Counted from the stretch's first letter, positions 30,226 to 38,404 are shown. The stretch is 38,431 bases of DNA from Bacteroidales bacterium UBA4070 (GCA_002383485.1 DFYY01000028.1:1-38431), one strand, 5' to 3'. Notes: generated by a model from the sequence alone, not told the origin. Translations and numbers: made by a program.

Positions 30226-33012
30226 ATGCGCAACGACTACGCAAAAATAGCATTTAAACTGCAGTTTGTTTCACAAAGATTGTTTGTGTCAATTTTCATG
30301 CCGGTTCTGTTCACTGTGGCATTATCTGCACAGGAGCAGGTCAGGCCTGACACGATCAGGAGCTTGCGCACAGACACTCTCGGTATTCCTGTGACAGATC
30401 CCGCTGCAAATCCCCTATTCATCAATGACACCCTTTTTACGGATTCATTTATATCCGGGCAGGACACCGCAGGGGCGAAGGCACCGCTGGTTATCTCGCC
30501 GGATGCCGTCGATGAACCGATCATCTACAATGCTGAAGGGTACATGAAGACAGACCTGCGTACCCGCAAGGTGAGCCTGGTGCAGAACGCAAAGGTCACC
30601 TACGGCACAATTGAACTGACAGCCGATTCCGTAGTGCTTGACATGGAGACGGGATCGGTTTATGCCACCTTCAGACCTGACTCCGCCGGGAATCCGGTAG
30701 GTTTACCAAAATACAAGGATGGCTCGGAAGAGTTTGAGTCGAAGGAGCTTACCTATAACTTCAAGTCGAAGAAGGGGGTCATACGCAATGTGACCACGGA
30801 GCAGGAGGGAGGCTACCTTCAGAGTCTGACCACAAAGCGGCATGAGGACGGCACGCTGCACGTAAACAGAAGCAAGTTCACCACCTGTGATGCTGAAGAG
30901 CCCCATTTCTACCTCGCCCTGCCGAAAGCCAAGGTCTACCCCGGTGAAAAGATCATCTCCGGCCCGGCATACATGGTGGTGGCTGATATCCCGCTGCCGC
31001 TGATACTCCCCTTTGGCTTCTTCCCGGTACAGCAGAAGAGAGCCTCCGGCATCGTAATGCCGAAGTACGGACAGGAGGCTCGTCGCGGTTATTTCCTTTC
31101 AAACGGAGGATATTACTTCGCGCTGAGCGACTACTTCGACCTTAAACTCACAGGTACTATCTACACGAACGGCACATGGCTTGCCGATGCCTCAACTTCA
31201 TATCGTCTGCGGTACCGCTTCTCGGGGTCCTTCGCGTTCAGCTATGCCAACAACATCACCAGTTACAAGGGGATGCCTGATTACGGCCAGAATACTAACT
31301 ACCGCATCAGCTGGTCACATTCACAGGATGGCAAGGCCAACCCCGGATCGCGCTTCTCGGCCAGTGTGAACATGAGCTCCAGCGGCTACGACAGGAACAA
31401 CAGCTACGAGGTGGCAGACCACGTTACAACCACCCGGCAGTCGAGCATCAGCTACTCGAAATCATGGGCAGGAACGCCTATCAGCTTCTCAACAAGCCTT
31501 AACCAGTCGCAGAACGTTCAGAACAAGACTATGGTACTGAACCTGCCAAAGGGAAGTTTCAATGTTTCGCGCATCTATCCGTTCAAGCCCAGGAAGCCGG
31601 TGGCAAAGACCAGGTGGTACCATGATCTGACTACTCAGTATTCAGCCACCTTCGAGAACAAGATAGACACATATGACAGCCTTCTTTTTACCAGTGCGAT
31701 ATGGAAAAGCATGAAGAACGGGTTTAAGCATGAGGTGCCGCTCAGCCTGCAGTTCAGGCCTTTCAGTAATTTTTCAATCTCTCCCTCGCTGCGGTATACC
31801 GGGGTGCTTTACACGCAGCAGATACACAAACGGTGGGATCCTGACTATTATGATGAGAGCAAGAACATGGTGGTTCCTTCAGTTGTCAATGACACCATTC
31901 GCGGCCTGAGCTACGGTCAGGCACTGGTACCTGCGCTGAGCGCTGCCTTCAACCCTTCGCTTTACGGTACCTTTACCTTCACCCAAAAGGGTTCGAGGGT
32001 AGAATCCATCAGACATGTTTTGAAACCTTCAGTTGGCTTCTCCTATTCGCCTGAGGCAGACTGGCTGACGAGTGACATGTTCGATTCCGTCCAGTACAAT
32101 GTCAATGGTCAAAGAAGAGAATATTCGATCTATGAGGGGAGCATCTACGGAACCCCTTCCTCTGGAAGGCGATCGGGATCGGTCTCGCTGAGTCTAACCA
32201 ACCTCGTGGAAGCCAAGGTCTTTGCCAGGAACGACACCACCGGCAAACCTAAAAAGGTCAAGATAATCGAGAGCCTGTCCCTGAATACATCCTATAACAT
32301 CTTCTCCGATTCGCTCAACTGGTCACCTGTGAATATGTCCTTCCGGACGACACTGGCACAGAATATCAACATCCAGGCAGGGAGCACATTCAACATCTAC
32401 GGGATGAACGCTGCCGGAGGAACGGTGGGACAGCTAGCCATCAGCCAGGGACTCGGACTGGCAAGGATGACCAGCCTGAACGCAAGTCTGGATCTTGACC
32501 TCGGGCAGTTGCTTGGAGGCAAGAACAAAAACAATCAGCAGGAACAACAGCAACCTTCAGGACAGAGAGGCCAGAGGCTTGCGGGAGGAGCGTTGGACGA
32601 ACCGGGAGCACAGGGTGGAGCTGCCACTAATAACCTGCCTCTGGCAAGCAACAGCTATGACGAATACGGCTATGTCAGGTTTGATGTGCCGTGGTCACTC
32701 AGGATGGCGTACAATTTCAGCTACAGCAAACCCGGACTTAAGTCAAACGTGACGCAGACAATGACACTCTCAGGGGATGTGAGACTCACATCCAAGATGG
32801 CAATCAACTACAATACCGGATTTGACTTCAAGCAAAAAGAGATTACCATGACCCGGGTAGGCATCAGTCGCGACCTCCATTGCTGGGAGATGAGTTTCAA
32901 CTGGATCCCCGTGGGCTACATGAAGAGCTGGAACTTCACTCTCAGGGCCAGGGCAAGTATGCTGCAGGATCTCAAGTATGAACGCAGAAAGGACTACCAT
33001 GAGAATTACTAA
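30226..33012 (+). CDS. lptD: LptD-like LPS-assembly outer-membrane protein
   Basis: LptD is the outer-membrane barrel that inserts lipopolysaccharide into the outer leaflet. From ATG 30226 it is 928 residues with an N-terminal signal ending near ALSAQ. The N-terminal OstA-like beta-jellyroll (about 95-230) contains repeated strands such as YGTIELTADSVVLDMETG and FESKELTYNFKSKKGVIRNV. The rest is a long barrel with many aromatic strands. A Gln/Asn/Gly-rich segment lies near 765-800. The open frame extends to 30106 inside the amidase gene, but a -7 box at 30201-30208 supports the later start. Bacteroidota homologues lack the Cys pattern of E. coli LptD. The ridA gene follows. Confidence 0.88.
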   Translation: MRNDYAKIAFKLQFVSQRLFVSIFMPVLFTVALSAQEQVRPDTIRSLRTDTLGIPVTDPAANPLFINDTLFTDSFISGQDTAGAKAPLVISPDAVDEPIIYNAEGYMKTDLRTRKVSLVQNAKVTYGTIELTADSVVLDMETGSVYATFRPDSAGNPVGLPKYKDGSEEFESKELTYNFKSKKGVIRNVTTEQEGGYLQSLTTKRHEDGTLHVNRSKFTTCDAEEPHFYLALPKAKVYPGEKIISGPAYMVVADIPLPLILPFGFFPVQQKRASGIVMPKYGQEARRGYFLSNGGYYFALSDYFDLKLTGTIYTNGTWLADASTSYRLRYRFSGSFAFSYANNITSYKGMPDYGQNTNYRISWSHSQDGKANPGSRFSASVNMSSSGYDRNNSYEVADHVTTTRQSSISYSKSWAGTPISFSTSLNQSQNVQNKTMVLNLPKGSFNVSRIYPFKPRKPVAKTRWYHDLTTQYSATFENKIDTYDSLLFTSAIWKSMKNGFKHEVPLSLQFRPFSNFSISPSLRYTGVLYTQQIHKRWDPDYYDESKNMVVPSVVNDTIRGLSYGQALVPALSAAFNPSLYGTFTFTQKGSRVESIRHVLKPSVGFSYSPEADWLTSDMFDSVQYNVNGQRREYSIYEGSIYGTPSSGRRSGSVSLSLTNLVEAKVFARNDTTGKPKKVKIIESLSLNTSYNIFSDSLNWSPVNMSFRTTLAQNINIQAGSTFNIYGMNAAGGTVGQLAISQGLGLARMTSLNASLDLDLGQLLGGKNKNNQQEQQQPSGQRGQRLAGGALDEPGAQGGAATNNLPLASNSYDEYGYVRFDVPWSLRMAYNFSYSKPGLKSNVTQTMTLSGDVRLTSKMAINYNTGFDFKQKEITMTRVGISRDLHCWEMSFNWIPVGYMKSWNFTLRARASMLQDLKYERRKDYHENY
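30242..30249 (-). promoter_or_regulatory. Candidate -7 box for the amidase-MCE operon
   Basis: TATTTTTG on the minus strand matches TAnnTTTG. Transcripts from here and from the lptD box would overlap at their 5' ends by roughly 20 bases. A TTTG lies upstream at a 24-base spacing, longer than normal. Confidence 0.4.
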
Positions 33013-33031
33013 CGAAATAAAACAATCAGGA

Positions 33032-33409
33032 ATGAAAAGGATTATCAGCACAACGGCTGCCCCGGGAGCAATAGGTCCCTACAGCCAGGCCGTGGAGGCA
33101 AACGGAACGCTTTACATCTCCGGACAGGTGCCAATTGACCCTGTCACAGGCAAACTGGTTGAAGGAGGCATCACTGAGCAGACCACACAGGCACTGAAAA
33201 ACATCAGGGCGATACTGCTCGCGGCAGGCTACACCATGGACAATGTGGTCAAGTCCACCTGCCTGCTCTCGGATATGTCGGATTTCAAGGCCATGAATGA
33301 GGTTTATGCGCAGTTTTATACCTCAGACCAGCCTGCCAGGGCCGCCTTCGCGGTCAAGGGGCTGCCGCTGGGTGCCCTCATAGAGATTGATACTGTGGCT
33401 GTCAGGTAA
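33032..33409 (+). CDS. ridA: RidA-family enamine/imine deaminase
   Basis: RidA hydrolyses reactive enamine and imine intermediates such as 2-aminoacrylate. From ATG 33032 the product is 125 residues, the usual length. Conserved parts are AAPGAIGPYSQAV at the N terminus, LYISGQVPIDP, the TTQALKNI helix, the VVKSTCLLSDMSDF segment, and the C-terminal PARAAFAVKGLPLGALIEIDTVAVR block with the family's active-site Arg and Glu. Earlier in-frame ATG codons (32978, 32999) lie inside lptD and would add residues not seen in the family. It is probably co-transcribed with lptD (19-base gap). Confidence 0.95.
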   Translation: MKRIISTTAAPGAIGPYSQAVEANGTLYISGQVPIDPVTGKLVEGGITEQTTQALKNIRAILLAAGYTMDNVVKSTCLLSDMSDFKAMNEVYAQFYTSDQPARAAFAVKGLPLGALIEIDTVAVR

Positions 33410-33417
33410 TTCCGTAA

Positions 33418-33438
33418 CGACGGGTCTGAGACCCGTCG
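33418..33438. repeat. GGGTCTGAGACCC palindrome 1
   Basis: A perfect 10-bp stem (CGACGGGTCT/AGACCCGTCG) around a single G lies nine bases after the ridA stop. With palindrome 2 it fills the gap between convergent ridA and rplI. Confidence 0.8.
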
Positions 33439-33475
33439 CCATCTGCAACCCGGATAGATTGCATCCATATGCAGA

Positions 33476-33500
33476 AACGGCGGATCTGAGACCCGCCGTT
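33476..33500. repeat. GGGTCTGAGACCC-type palindrome 2
   Basis: A 12-bp stem (AACGGCGGATCT/AGACCCGCCGTT) with one A-C mismatch shares the TCTGAGACCCG core with palindrome 1. TCTGCA (33442-33447) and TGCAGA (33470-33475) form a further inverted pair between them. Confidence 0.8.
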
Positions 33501-33526
33501 ACCTGATATATGAACAAGGTTAGTGG

Positions 33527-33973
33527 TTATTCCGCCACAACCTCGAAATCAATCTCGACCTTTACGTCGCGATGCAGCTTGACAACTGCCTTGTGACTTC
33601 CTGTCTCCTTGATGGCGTCATCACCGAGCATGATGTTCTTGCGGTCAATCTCAAAACCCTTCGCGTTGAGCGCTTCAGCAAGCTGAATGGTGTTGACTGA
33701 TCCGAATATCTTGCCGGCAGAGCTGACCTTGGCACCGATCACAAGCTTCACGCCTGCAAGCTTTTCAGCAAGCTTCTCAGCCTCTTTCCTTACCTGCTCT
33801 TCCTTGTGAGCCCTCTGCTTCAGGTTCTCATTGTGAACCTTGACGGCGGAGTCAGTGGCCTGAACGGCCATACCCTTCGGGATGAGGAAATTCCTTGCAT
33901 ACCCGGTCTTCACGGTCAGAATGTCATTCTTCTGACCAAGCTTATCAATGTCCTGCTTAAGTATAATCTTCAT
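33527..33973 (-). CDS. rplI: 50S ribosomal protein L9
   Basis: L9 is a large-subunit protein at the base of the L1 stalk. The 148 residues are normal length. The N-terminal RNA-binding domain is MKIILKQDIDKLGQKND, then VKTGYARNFLIPKGMAV. A long charged central helix (residues about 45-75, rich in Lys, Glu and Arg) follows, then the C-terminal domain ending VEIDFEVVAE. It is the last gene of the rpsF-rpsR-rplI unit, 13 bases after rpsR, and converges on ridA with paired palindromes between the stops. Confidence 0.98.
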   Translation of the reverse strand: MKIILKQDIDKLGQKNDILTVKTGYARNFLIPKGMAVQATDSAVKVHNENLKQRAHKEEQVRKEAEKLAEKLAGVKLVIGAKVSSAGKIFGSVNTIQLAEALNAKGFEIDRKNIMLGDDAIKETGSHKAVVKLHRDVKVEIDFEVVAE

Positions 33974-33986
33974 CTCTCTTCCTCCT

Positions 33987-34256
33987 CTACTTTAAAAGGT
34001 CAGCAACATAAGGAAGCAATGCAAGGTGACGGGCACGCTTGATAGCTTTTGAGACCCTCCTCTGATACTTGAGCGAAGTACCGGTGATACGACGGGGCAG
34101 AATCTTACCCTGCTCATTGAGAAACTTCTTGAGGAACTCGGGATCCTTGTAGTCTATGTACTTGATCTTGTTCTTCTTGAACCTGCAGTATTTCTTCTTC
34201 TTGATCTCTACTGTAGGCGGTGTCAGGTACCTGATTTCTGAATTGTTCTGTGCCAT
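33987..34256 (-). CDS. rpsR: 30S ribosomal protein S18
   Basis: S18 pairs with S6 on the platform of the small subunit. The 89 residues include the core KKKYCRFKKNKIKYIDYKDPEFLKKF (Cys present), GKILPRRITGTSLKYQRRVSKAIKRARHLALLPY and a short end. The N-terminal extension of about 18 residues (MAQNNSEIRYLTPPTVEI) is slightly long for the family and typical of Bacteroidota. It starts two bases after the rpsF stop and precedes rplI, the usual order. Confidence 0.98.
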   Translation of the reverse strand: MAQNNSEIRYLTPPTVEIKKKKYCRFKKNKIKYIDYKDPEFLKKFLNEQGKILPRRITGTSLKYQRRVSKAIKRARHLALLPYVADLLK

Positions 34257-34258
34257 GA

Positions 34259-34612
34259 TTACTCCTCCCTGACTTTTTCGGTTACTTTCATCTTTCTCTT
34301 CTTTTCGGCATACTCTACAGCATACTTGTCCATGCGGAAGGTAAGGAAGCGGATGATCCTTTCATCCCTCCTGTACTGTACTTCCAGCTTGTCAACCAAC
34401 TCGCCCGGCCCCCTGAACTCGATCAGGTAATAAAAACCTGTCGACTTCTTCTGAATGGGATAAGCGAGTTTCTTCAGACCCCAGTTCTCTTCATGAACAA
34501 TCTCACCTTCACTGTCGGTGATGATCTTCTTGAACTTCTGAACCGCTTCCTTCATCTGATTCTCAGACAAAACGGGAGTTGCAATGAAAACGGTTTCGTA
34601 CTGATTAAACAT
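34259..34612 (-). CDS. rpsF: 30S ribosomal protein S6
   Basis: S6 binds S18 on the small subunit. The 117 residues have the YETVFIATPVLSENQ N-terminal strand, the GLKKLAYPIQKKSTGFYYLIEF core and the DERIIRFLTFRMDKYAVEY segment, ending in a basic tail. It is the first gene of the rpsF-rpsR-rplI unit; there is no ssb or priB between rpsF and rpsR. A TACTTTTG -7 box lies 39 bases upstream. It is divergent from dnaX across a 132-base AT-rich gap. Confidence 0.98.
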   Translation of the reverse strand: MFNQYETVFIATPVLSENQMKEAVQKFKKIITDSEGEIVHEENWGLKKLAYPIQKKSTGFYYLIEFRGPGELVDKLEVQYRRDERIIRFLTFRMDKYAVEYAEKKRKMKVTEKVREE

Positions 34613-34651
34613 CTCTTAATTGGTTTATATTAATGTTAATAATTCGGGTTG

Positions 34652-34659
34652 CAAAAGTA
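34652..34659 (-). promoter_or_regulatory. -7 box for rpsF-rpsR-rplI
   Basis: TACTTTTG on the minus strand, 39 bases before the rpsF ATG, matches TAnnTTTG and is the same octamer as that of the TPR-ribH operon. No -33 TTG is visible. Confidence 0.55.
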
Positions 34660-34702
34660 AGACAATAAAACTTTAAAAAAAATATTCCGAAAACTATTTG
34701 AC

Positions 34703-34710
34703 TATATTTG
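34703..34710 (+). promoter_or_regulatory. -7 box for dnaX
   Basis: TATATTTG matches TAnnTTTG and lies 34 bases before the dnaX ATG. There is no -33 TTG at the expected place. Confidence 0.55.
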
Positions 34711-34744
34711 TGACTGATATCTATATATACTGTAAGAACCAGCT

Positions 34745-36571
34745 ATGGATAACTTTATTGTTTCCGCCCGCAAGTACAGACCTGCCACATTTGACATGGT
34801 TGTGGGGCAGGATACCATAACTACAACACTCAGGAACGCCATAAAGAACAACCTGCTGGCCCAGGCTTATCTCTTCTGCGGTCCGCGGGGTGTCGGAAAA
34901 ACCACCTGCGCAAGGATATTTGCCAAAACCATCAACTGCTCGGAGCCCGGGCCTGACGGCGAAGCATGTGACAAATGCGAATCATGCAAATCCTTCAATT
35001 CACAGGCTTCTTTCAATATTCACGAGCTTGATGCAGCCTCCAACAACAGTGTCGACGATATCCGCAATCTCACTGACCAGGTGAGGATACCCCCGCAAAT
35101 AGGCAAGTTCAGCGTCTATATAATCGACGAGGTGCACATGCTGTCAACATCAGCATTCAATGCCTTCCTGAAGACTCTCGAGGAGCCGCCGTCACACGCT
35201 ATTTTCATACTGGCAACCACGGAAAAACACAAGATCATTCCTACGATCCTTTCACGCTGCCAGATATTTGATTTTAACCGGATCAACGTTGATGACATCG
35301 TTCAGCGACTCAGCTGGGTTGCCGGTAATGAGGGGGTGAGTGCAGAGCACGAAGCTCTCCATGTGATTGCTACCAAAGCCGATGGTGCGATGCGTGATGC
35401 ACTTTCCATATTTGACCAGATAGTGAGCTTCAGCGGCAGGAATATTACCTATGCTGATGTGATCGCCAATCTGAATGTGCTTGACTACGAGTATTATTTT
35501 CGCATTACTGCCTCGGCTATGGAAGGGGATGTACCGGCAGTGCTGATTACCTTCAATGAAATTCTGAACAAGGGCTTCGACGGGTACAACTTCATGGCCG
35601 GGCTGAACAACCACCTGCGTGATCTGCTGGTCAGCCGCGATGAGGCAACCGTGAAGCTGCTTGAGACATCTCCGTCCATAAGGCAGCGTTACCGCGAACA
35701 GGCTGTGAAAGCTCCTCTGACATTCATCTACGAGGCGCTGGAAATAGGATCACAGTGCATGCTTAACTTCAGGAGCAGCAAGAACCAGAGGCTGCATGTT
35801 GAGCTGGCTCTGCTACGCATGTGCAACCTCTCAGCAAACCACGCTGCTGAAGAACTAAAAAAAAAACCTGAATCAGTAAAACCGGAGGAGGAACAGGATT
35901 TTCCTGTCGCAGCCCCTGCCAGAACTACTGCGGCAAATGCCAGACCTTCTCCAGCCTCCGACGAACCCTCTTCTGCTGCCGGCCGGTCATCATCTCAGGC
36001 GTCCGGCACTGACAGAGATTATTCTCCCTCATCTGCCGCCGAACCCGGTACGGCCTCATCCCGGCCTGCCTCATCTCCCCGGAAATCCACATCTGCGCCC
36101 GACGAGTTCAAAAAGGTCTCTATTAAAGACATCATGGCGGGATCAAAGCCGATTGAAGATATTGTAAATGAGCCTGATGTGCGGGAATCTGATGCTGATT
36201 CAGACCTCGAATTCACATCTGCCGGGCTTACTGAGGCCTGGAATGCTTTTGCTGCTGAGGTGAAGGAGGAGAGCCCCAGGATCTCTGTCACCCTCTCATC
36301 TGTTTCGCCGGAACTGCTGCCTGACCTGACGGTCATACTCAAGCTGGATAACTCAGCCCTGAGGGAGGCATTCGATCATAATTTCAAATCCCGGCTGGAG
36401 GGTCATCTGCGCCGCTCTCTGAAAAACAGCCAGTTGAAGCTCATGACAACCGTCGAGTCCACTGAGAGGGGAGAGATACTCTACTCGCCGGAACAGAAGT
36501 TCAATCACCTGGCGGCAAAGAACCCCGCCCTGAAGGATCTGAAGAAGACGTTTAACCTCGATTTTGAGTAG
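34745..36571 (+). CDS. dnaX: DNA polymerase III subunit gamma/tau
   Basis: DnaX is the ATPase of the clamp loader. The full 608-residue (tau) form has Walker A GPRGVGKTT (46-54), a zinc site C65, C75, C78, C81, the DEVHMLS Walker B, the EEPPSHAIFILATTE SRC region, and clamp-loader domain III to about residue 370. A Pro/Ser/Ala-rich linker (about 375-455) leads to a C-terminal domain. At codons 372-374 a run of ten A residues (35857-35866) is followed in the -1 frame by ACC TGA. Slippage there would give a 375-residue gamma form, cut just after domain III. The next gene starts 18 bases downstream. Confidence 0.97.
   Translation: MDNFIVSARKYRPATFDMVVGQDTITTTLRNAIKNNLLAQAYLFCGPRGVGKTTCARIFAKTINCSEPGPDGEACDKCESCKSFNSQASFNIHELDAASNNSVDDIRNLTDQVRIPPQIGKFSVYIIDEVHMLSTSAFNAFLKTLEEPPSHAIFILATTEKHKIIPTILSRCQIFDFNRINVDDIVQRLSWVAGNEGVSAEHEALHVIATKADGAMRDALSIFDQIVSFSGRNITYADVIANLNVLDYEYYFRITASAMEGDVPAVLITFNEILNKGFDGYNFMAGLNNHLRDLLVSRDEATVKLLETSPSIRQRYREQAVKAPLTFIYEALEIGSQCMLNFRSSKNQRLHVELALLRMCNLSANHAAEELKKKPESVKPEEEQDFPVAAPARTTAANARPSPASDEPSSAAGRSSSQASGTDRDYSPSSAAEPGTASSRPASSPRKSTSAPDEFKKVSIKDIMAGSKPIEDIVNEPDVRESDADSDLEFTSAGLTEAWNAFAAEVKEESPRISVTLSSVSPELLPDLTVILKLDNSALREAFDHNFKSRLEGHLRRSLKNSQLKLMTTVESTERGEILYSPEQKFNHLAAKNPALKDLKKTFNLDFE
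35857..35866 (+). promoter_or_regulatory. Candidate slippage site in dnaX (A10)
   Basis: A10 precedes CCTGA. A -1 ribosomal shift or insertion of one A in the mRNA would yield Lys-Lys-Lys-Thr-stop. ACAGGA/TCCTGT (35893-35898 and 35902-35907) can form a small downstream hairpin, but it is about 26 bases away, too far for a classic stimulator. Confidence 0.6.
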
Positions 36572-36589
36572 ACTCATACATTCAGGCAG

Positions 36590-37375
36590 GTGAGTGACCC
36601 GAACAAAAACAGAACGACTTCCGGAGGACTTCCGGAACAGGAGCGGGATCCTGGCTCAGATGCGCAGCTAAGCGTCCTGGCAGGTGGCATCGCCCACGAT
36701 CTGAATACGGTGATAACCACAATTTATGGCTACTGTGAACTGGTGCTGGATATCCTGGGAGAAAGCAATCCTGAAGCCTCGGAGCAGACGAGACGAATTA
36801 TCGCTGCCGCTGACAGGGCCAGTACCCTGACCGGTCAGTTGCTAAGCCTCAGCCATCGGGCTGCACAGGAGAAGGTAGCAGTACGGGTGGCAGATGTTAT
36901 TGCCGATACAATCGATTTTATAAGGCCGTCAGTGTCGTCAGGTATAAGGATATTCCGCGTACTGAATGCACCTGATGCCACAGTTATGGCAGTGCCGGCA
37001 CAACTCTTCAGGATTTTCCTTAACCTGTTTCTGAATGCCTCCCAGGCAATAGGAGACGGGGATGGAACAATTACGGTGACACTTGACCTGCCTGAAAATA
37101 AAAATGATACGTACCTTGACCAAAATCCGGATTCACTCCTTGTCACTGTCAGGGACACCGGGAAAGGTATGGATGCCGAAACGGCCGGCAAAATTTTCGA
37201 TCCCTGGTTCACATCCGGCAGGAAGAACGGTACAGGACTGGGACTGACAGTCGTAAGTGACGCTGTCAGGGAGCTTGGCGGCACCATCCGGGTAGACTCG
37301 GAACCGGATAAGGGTACCACTTTCAGCCTTCTGATTCCCTATACCTCTTTTGGCTCTCTCCCTGAAAAAAGTTAA
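36590..37375 (+). CDS. Sensor-less histidine kinase
   Basis: This 261-residue kinase has no membrane segment and no PAS, GAF or other input domain; the HisKA segment begins near residue 28 with the phospho-acceptor H36 in GGIAHDLNT. The ATPase domain has the N box (FLNLFLNASQAI), the G1 box (VRDTGKGMD), the F box (IFDPWFTSGR) and the G2 box (GTGLGLTVV). The AHDLN type of H box resembles NtrB-like kinases. The start is GTG, 18 bases after the dnaX stop. The response regulator gene follows 30 bases later, so the two are a likely pair. The missing input domain implies that a partner protein supplies the signal. Confidence 0.9.
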   Translation: MSDPNKNRTTSGGLPEQERDPGSDAQLSVLAGGIAHDLNTVITTIYGYCELVLDILGESNPEASEQTRRIIAAADRASTLTGQLLSLSHRAAQEKVAVRVADVIADTIDFIRPSVSSGIRIFRVLNAPDATVMAVPAQLFRIFLNLFLNASQAIGDGDGTITVTLDLPENKNDTYLDQNPDSLLVTVRDTGKGMDAETAGKIFDPWFTSGRKNGTGLGLTVVSDAVRELGGTIRVDSEPDKGTTFSLLIPYTSFGSLPEKS

Positions 37376-37380
37376 CTTCG
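37349..37380 (+). promoter_or_regulatory. Possible internal promoter for the response regulator
   Basis: TTTG (37349-37352), 20 bases, then TAACTTCG (37373-37380; one mismatch to TAnnTTTG). It overlaps the kinase stop codon and lies 25 bases before the regulator ATG, so the regulator could also be made separately. Confidence 0.4.
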
Positions 37381-37405
37381 GGCTCCCTAATCAAAGAAAA
37401 ACAAG

Positions 37406-37771
37406 ATGGCAGGAATAATGATCGTTGAGGATGACACTGCACTGCGCGAGATGCTACGGGATGCCCTTGAGAAGCGCAAACATACTGTCATTACGGCCGC
37501 TGACGGACGGGAGGCTCTTGCCAGATTCCGTCCCTCAGTTGTAGATCTCGTAATTACTGACCTGCTCATGCCCGAAGAGGATGGGCTGATGGTAATAATG
37601 AAGATAAAGGAGATGAAACCGTCAGCTAAACTGATTGCAATCAGTGGCGGCGGAATGGCCGGCCCGGGTAGCTATCTTATGATGGCCAGCAAACTGGGAG
37701 CTGACCATGTCTTCTCAAAACCTTTCCTGCCCTCTGAACTGGTGCAGAAGGTGAAGGACCTGCTGGGATAA
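37406..37771 (+). CDS. Single-domain response regulator (CheY-like)
   Basis: This 121-residue receiver domain has no output domain. The acidic pair is D9-D10 (IVEDD), the phospho-acceptor is D52 in VITDLLMP, the switch Ser is S80 (IAISGGG), and the conserved Lys is K105 in FSKPF. All receiver residues are present, so it should be phosphorylated. Lacking a DNA-binding domain, it must act through protein contacts or as a phosphorelay carrier. It follows the sensor-less kinase and may also have its own weak promoter over the kinase stop codon. Its target is unknown. Confidence 0.92.
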   Translation: MAGIMIVEDDTALREMLRDALEKRKHTVITAADGREALARFRPSVVDLVITDLLMPEEDGLMVIMKIKEMKPSAKLIAISGGGMAGPGSYLMMASKLGADHVFSKPFLPSELVQKVKDLLG

Positions 37772-37829
37772 ACATTCTCCGGGATGACTTGTTAATGTAG
37801 GAAACTAAGAACCATTAAATACCAATAAT

Positions 37830-38315
37830 ATGTTGACAAAAAAAGTTGAAGAGATCTGTAACAGGCAGATCGAAAGAGAAGGTTTCTCATCAAACCTCTA
37901 CCTCGCCATGGGTTCATGGGCAGAGGCAAAAGGCCTCTCAGGCATCGCTGCATGGCTTTATGCACAGTCCGATGAGGAAAGGGCACACATGCTCAAATTT
38001 ATAAAGTGGGTCAACGAGCGCGGTGGTAATGCCATTATCCCCGAATTCAAGAAGCCCCCGGTGACATACAAGGGTATACCTGAAGTGTTTGCCGAAGTTC
38101 TCAAACATGAACAGTTCATAACCGCAAGCATCAATGAGGTTCTGGAAGTCGCCATAGCCGAAAAGGACCATGCCACTGCTAACTGGATCCAGTGGTTTGT
38201 CAAGGAGCAGGTTGAAGAGGAGAGCAGTGCACAGCAAATCATTGACAAGCTTGATCTTGCCGGCCAGCACGGTGTCTATTTCCTCGACCGTGACATTATG
38301 AAGCTCAGGGGCTGA
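37830..38315 (+). CDS. Bacterial non-haem ferritin
   Basis: This ferritin of 161 residues forms a 24-subunit iron-storage shell. Ferroxidase ligands match E. coli FtnA positions exactly: E17, E50, H53, E94, Q127 and E130. Contexts are NRQIEREGFSSNLYLAM, AQSDEERAHM, KHEQF and KEQVEEE. There is no haem-binding Met at position 52 (Ala here), so it is not bacterioferritin. The start is ATG, 58 bases after the response regulator stop. No consensus -7 box or obvious Fur-type palindrome is visible in that gap. Two hairpins follow the stop, the second a strong terminator. Confidence 0.97.
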   Translation: MLTKKVEEICNRQIEREGFSSNLYLAMGSWAEAKGLSGIAAWLYAQSDEERAHMLKFIKWVNERGGNAIIPEFKKPPVTYKGIPEVFAEVLKHEQFITASINEVLEVAIAEKDHATANWIQWFVKEQVEEESSAQQIIDKLDLAGQHGVYFLDRDIMKLRG

Positions 38316-38332
38316 CAGTAATTTGCATCATT

Positions 38333-38351
38333 CGGGCGCATGCCGCGCCCG
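38333..38351 (+). repeat. GC-rich hairpin downstream of ferritin
   Basis: CGGGCGC and GCGCCCG pair around a five-base loop, 17 bases after the ferritin stop. No T-tract follows. It may be part of the composite repeat at the window end or a pause site before the terminator. Confidence 0.5.
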
Positions 38352-38360
38352 GACATATAG

Positions 38361-38387
38361 CCGGGGCTGCAGCGCCCCGGTTTTTTT
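38361..38387 (+). terminator. Rho-independent terminator after ferritin
   Basis: A 7-bp GC stem (CCGGGGC/GCCCCGG) with a six-base loop is followed by seven T residues. Confidence 0.8.
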
Positions 38388-38404
38388 GTGATGTGCCCCT
38401 GCTT

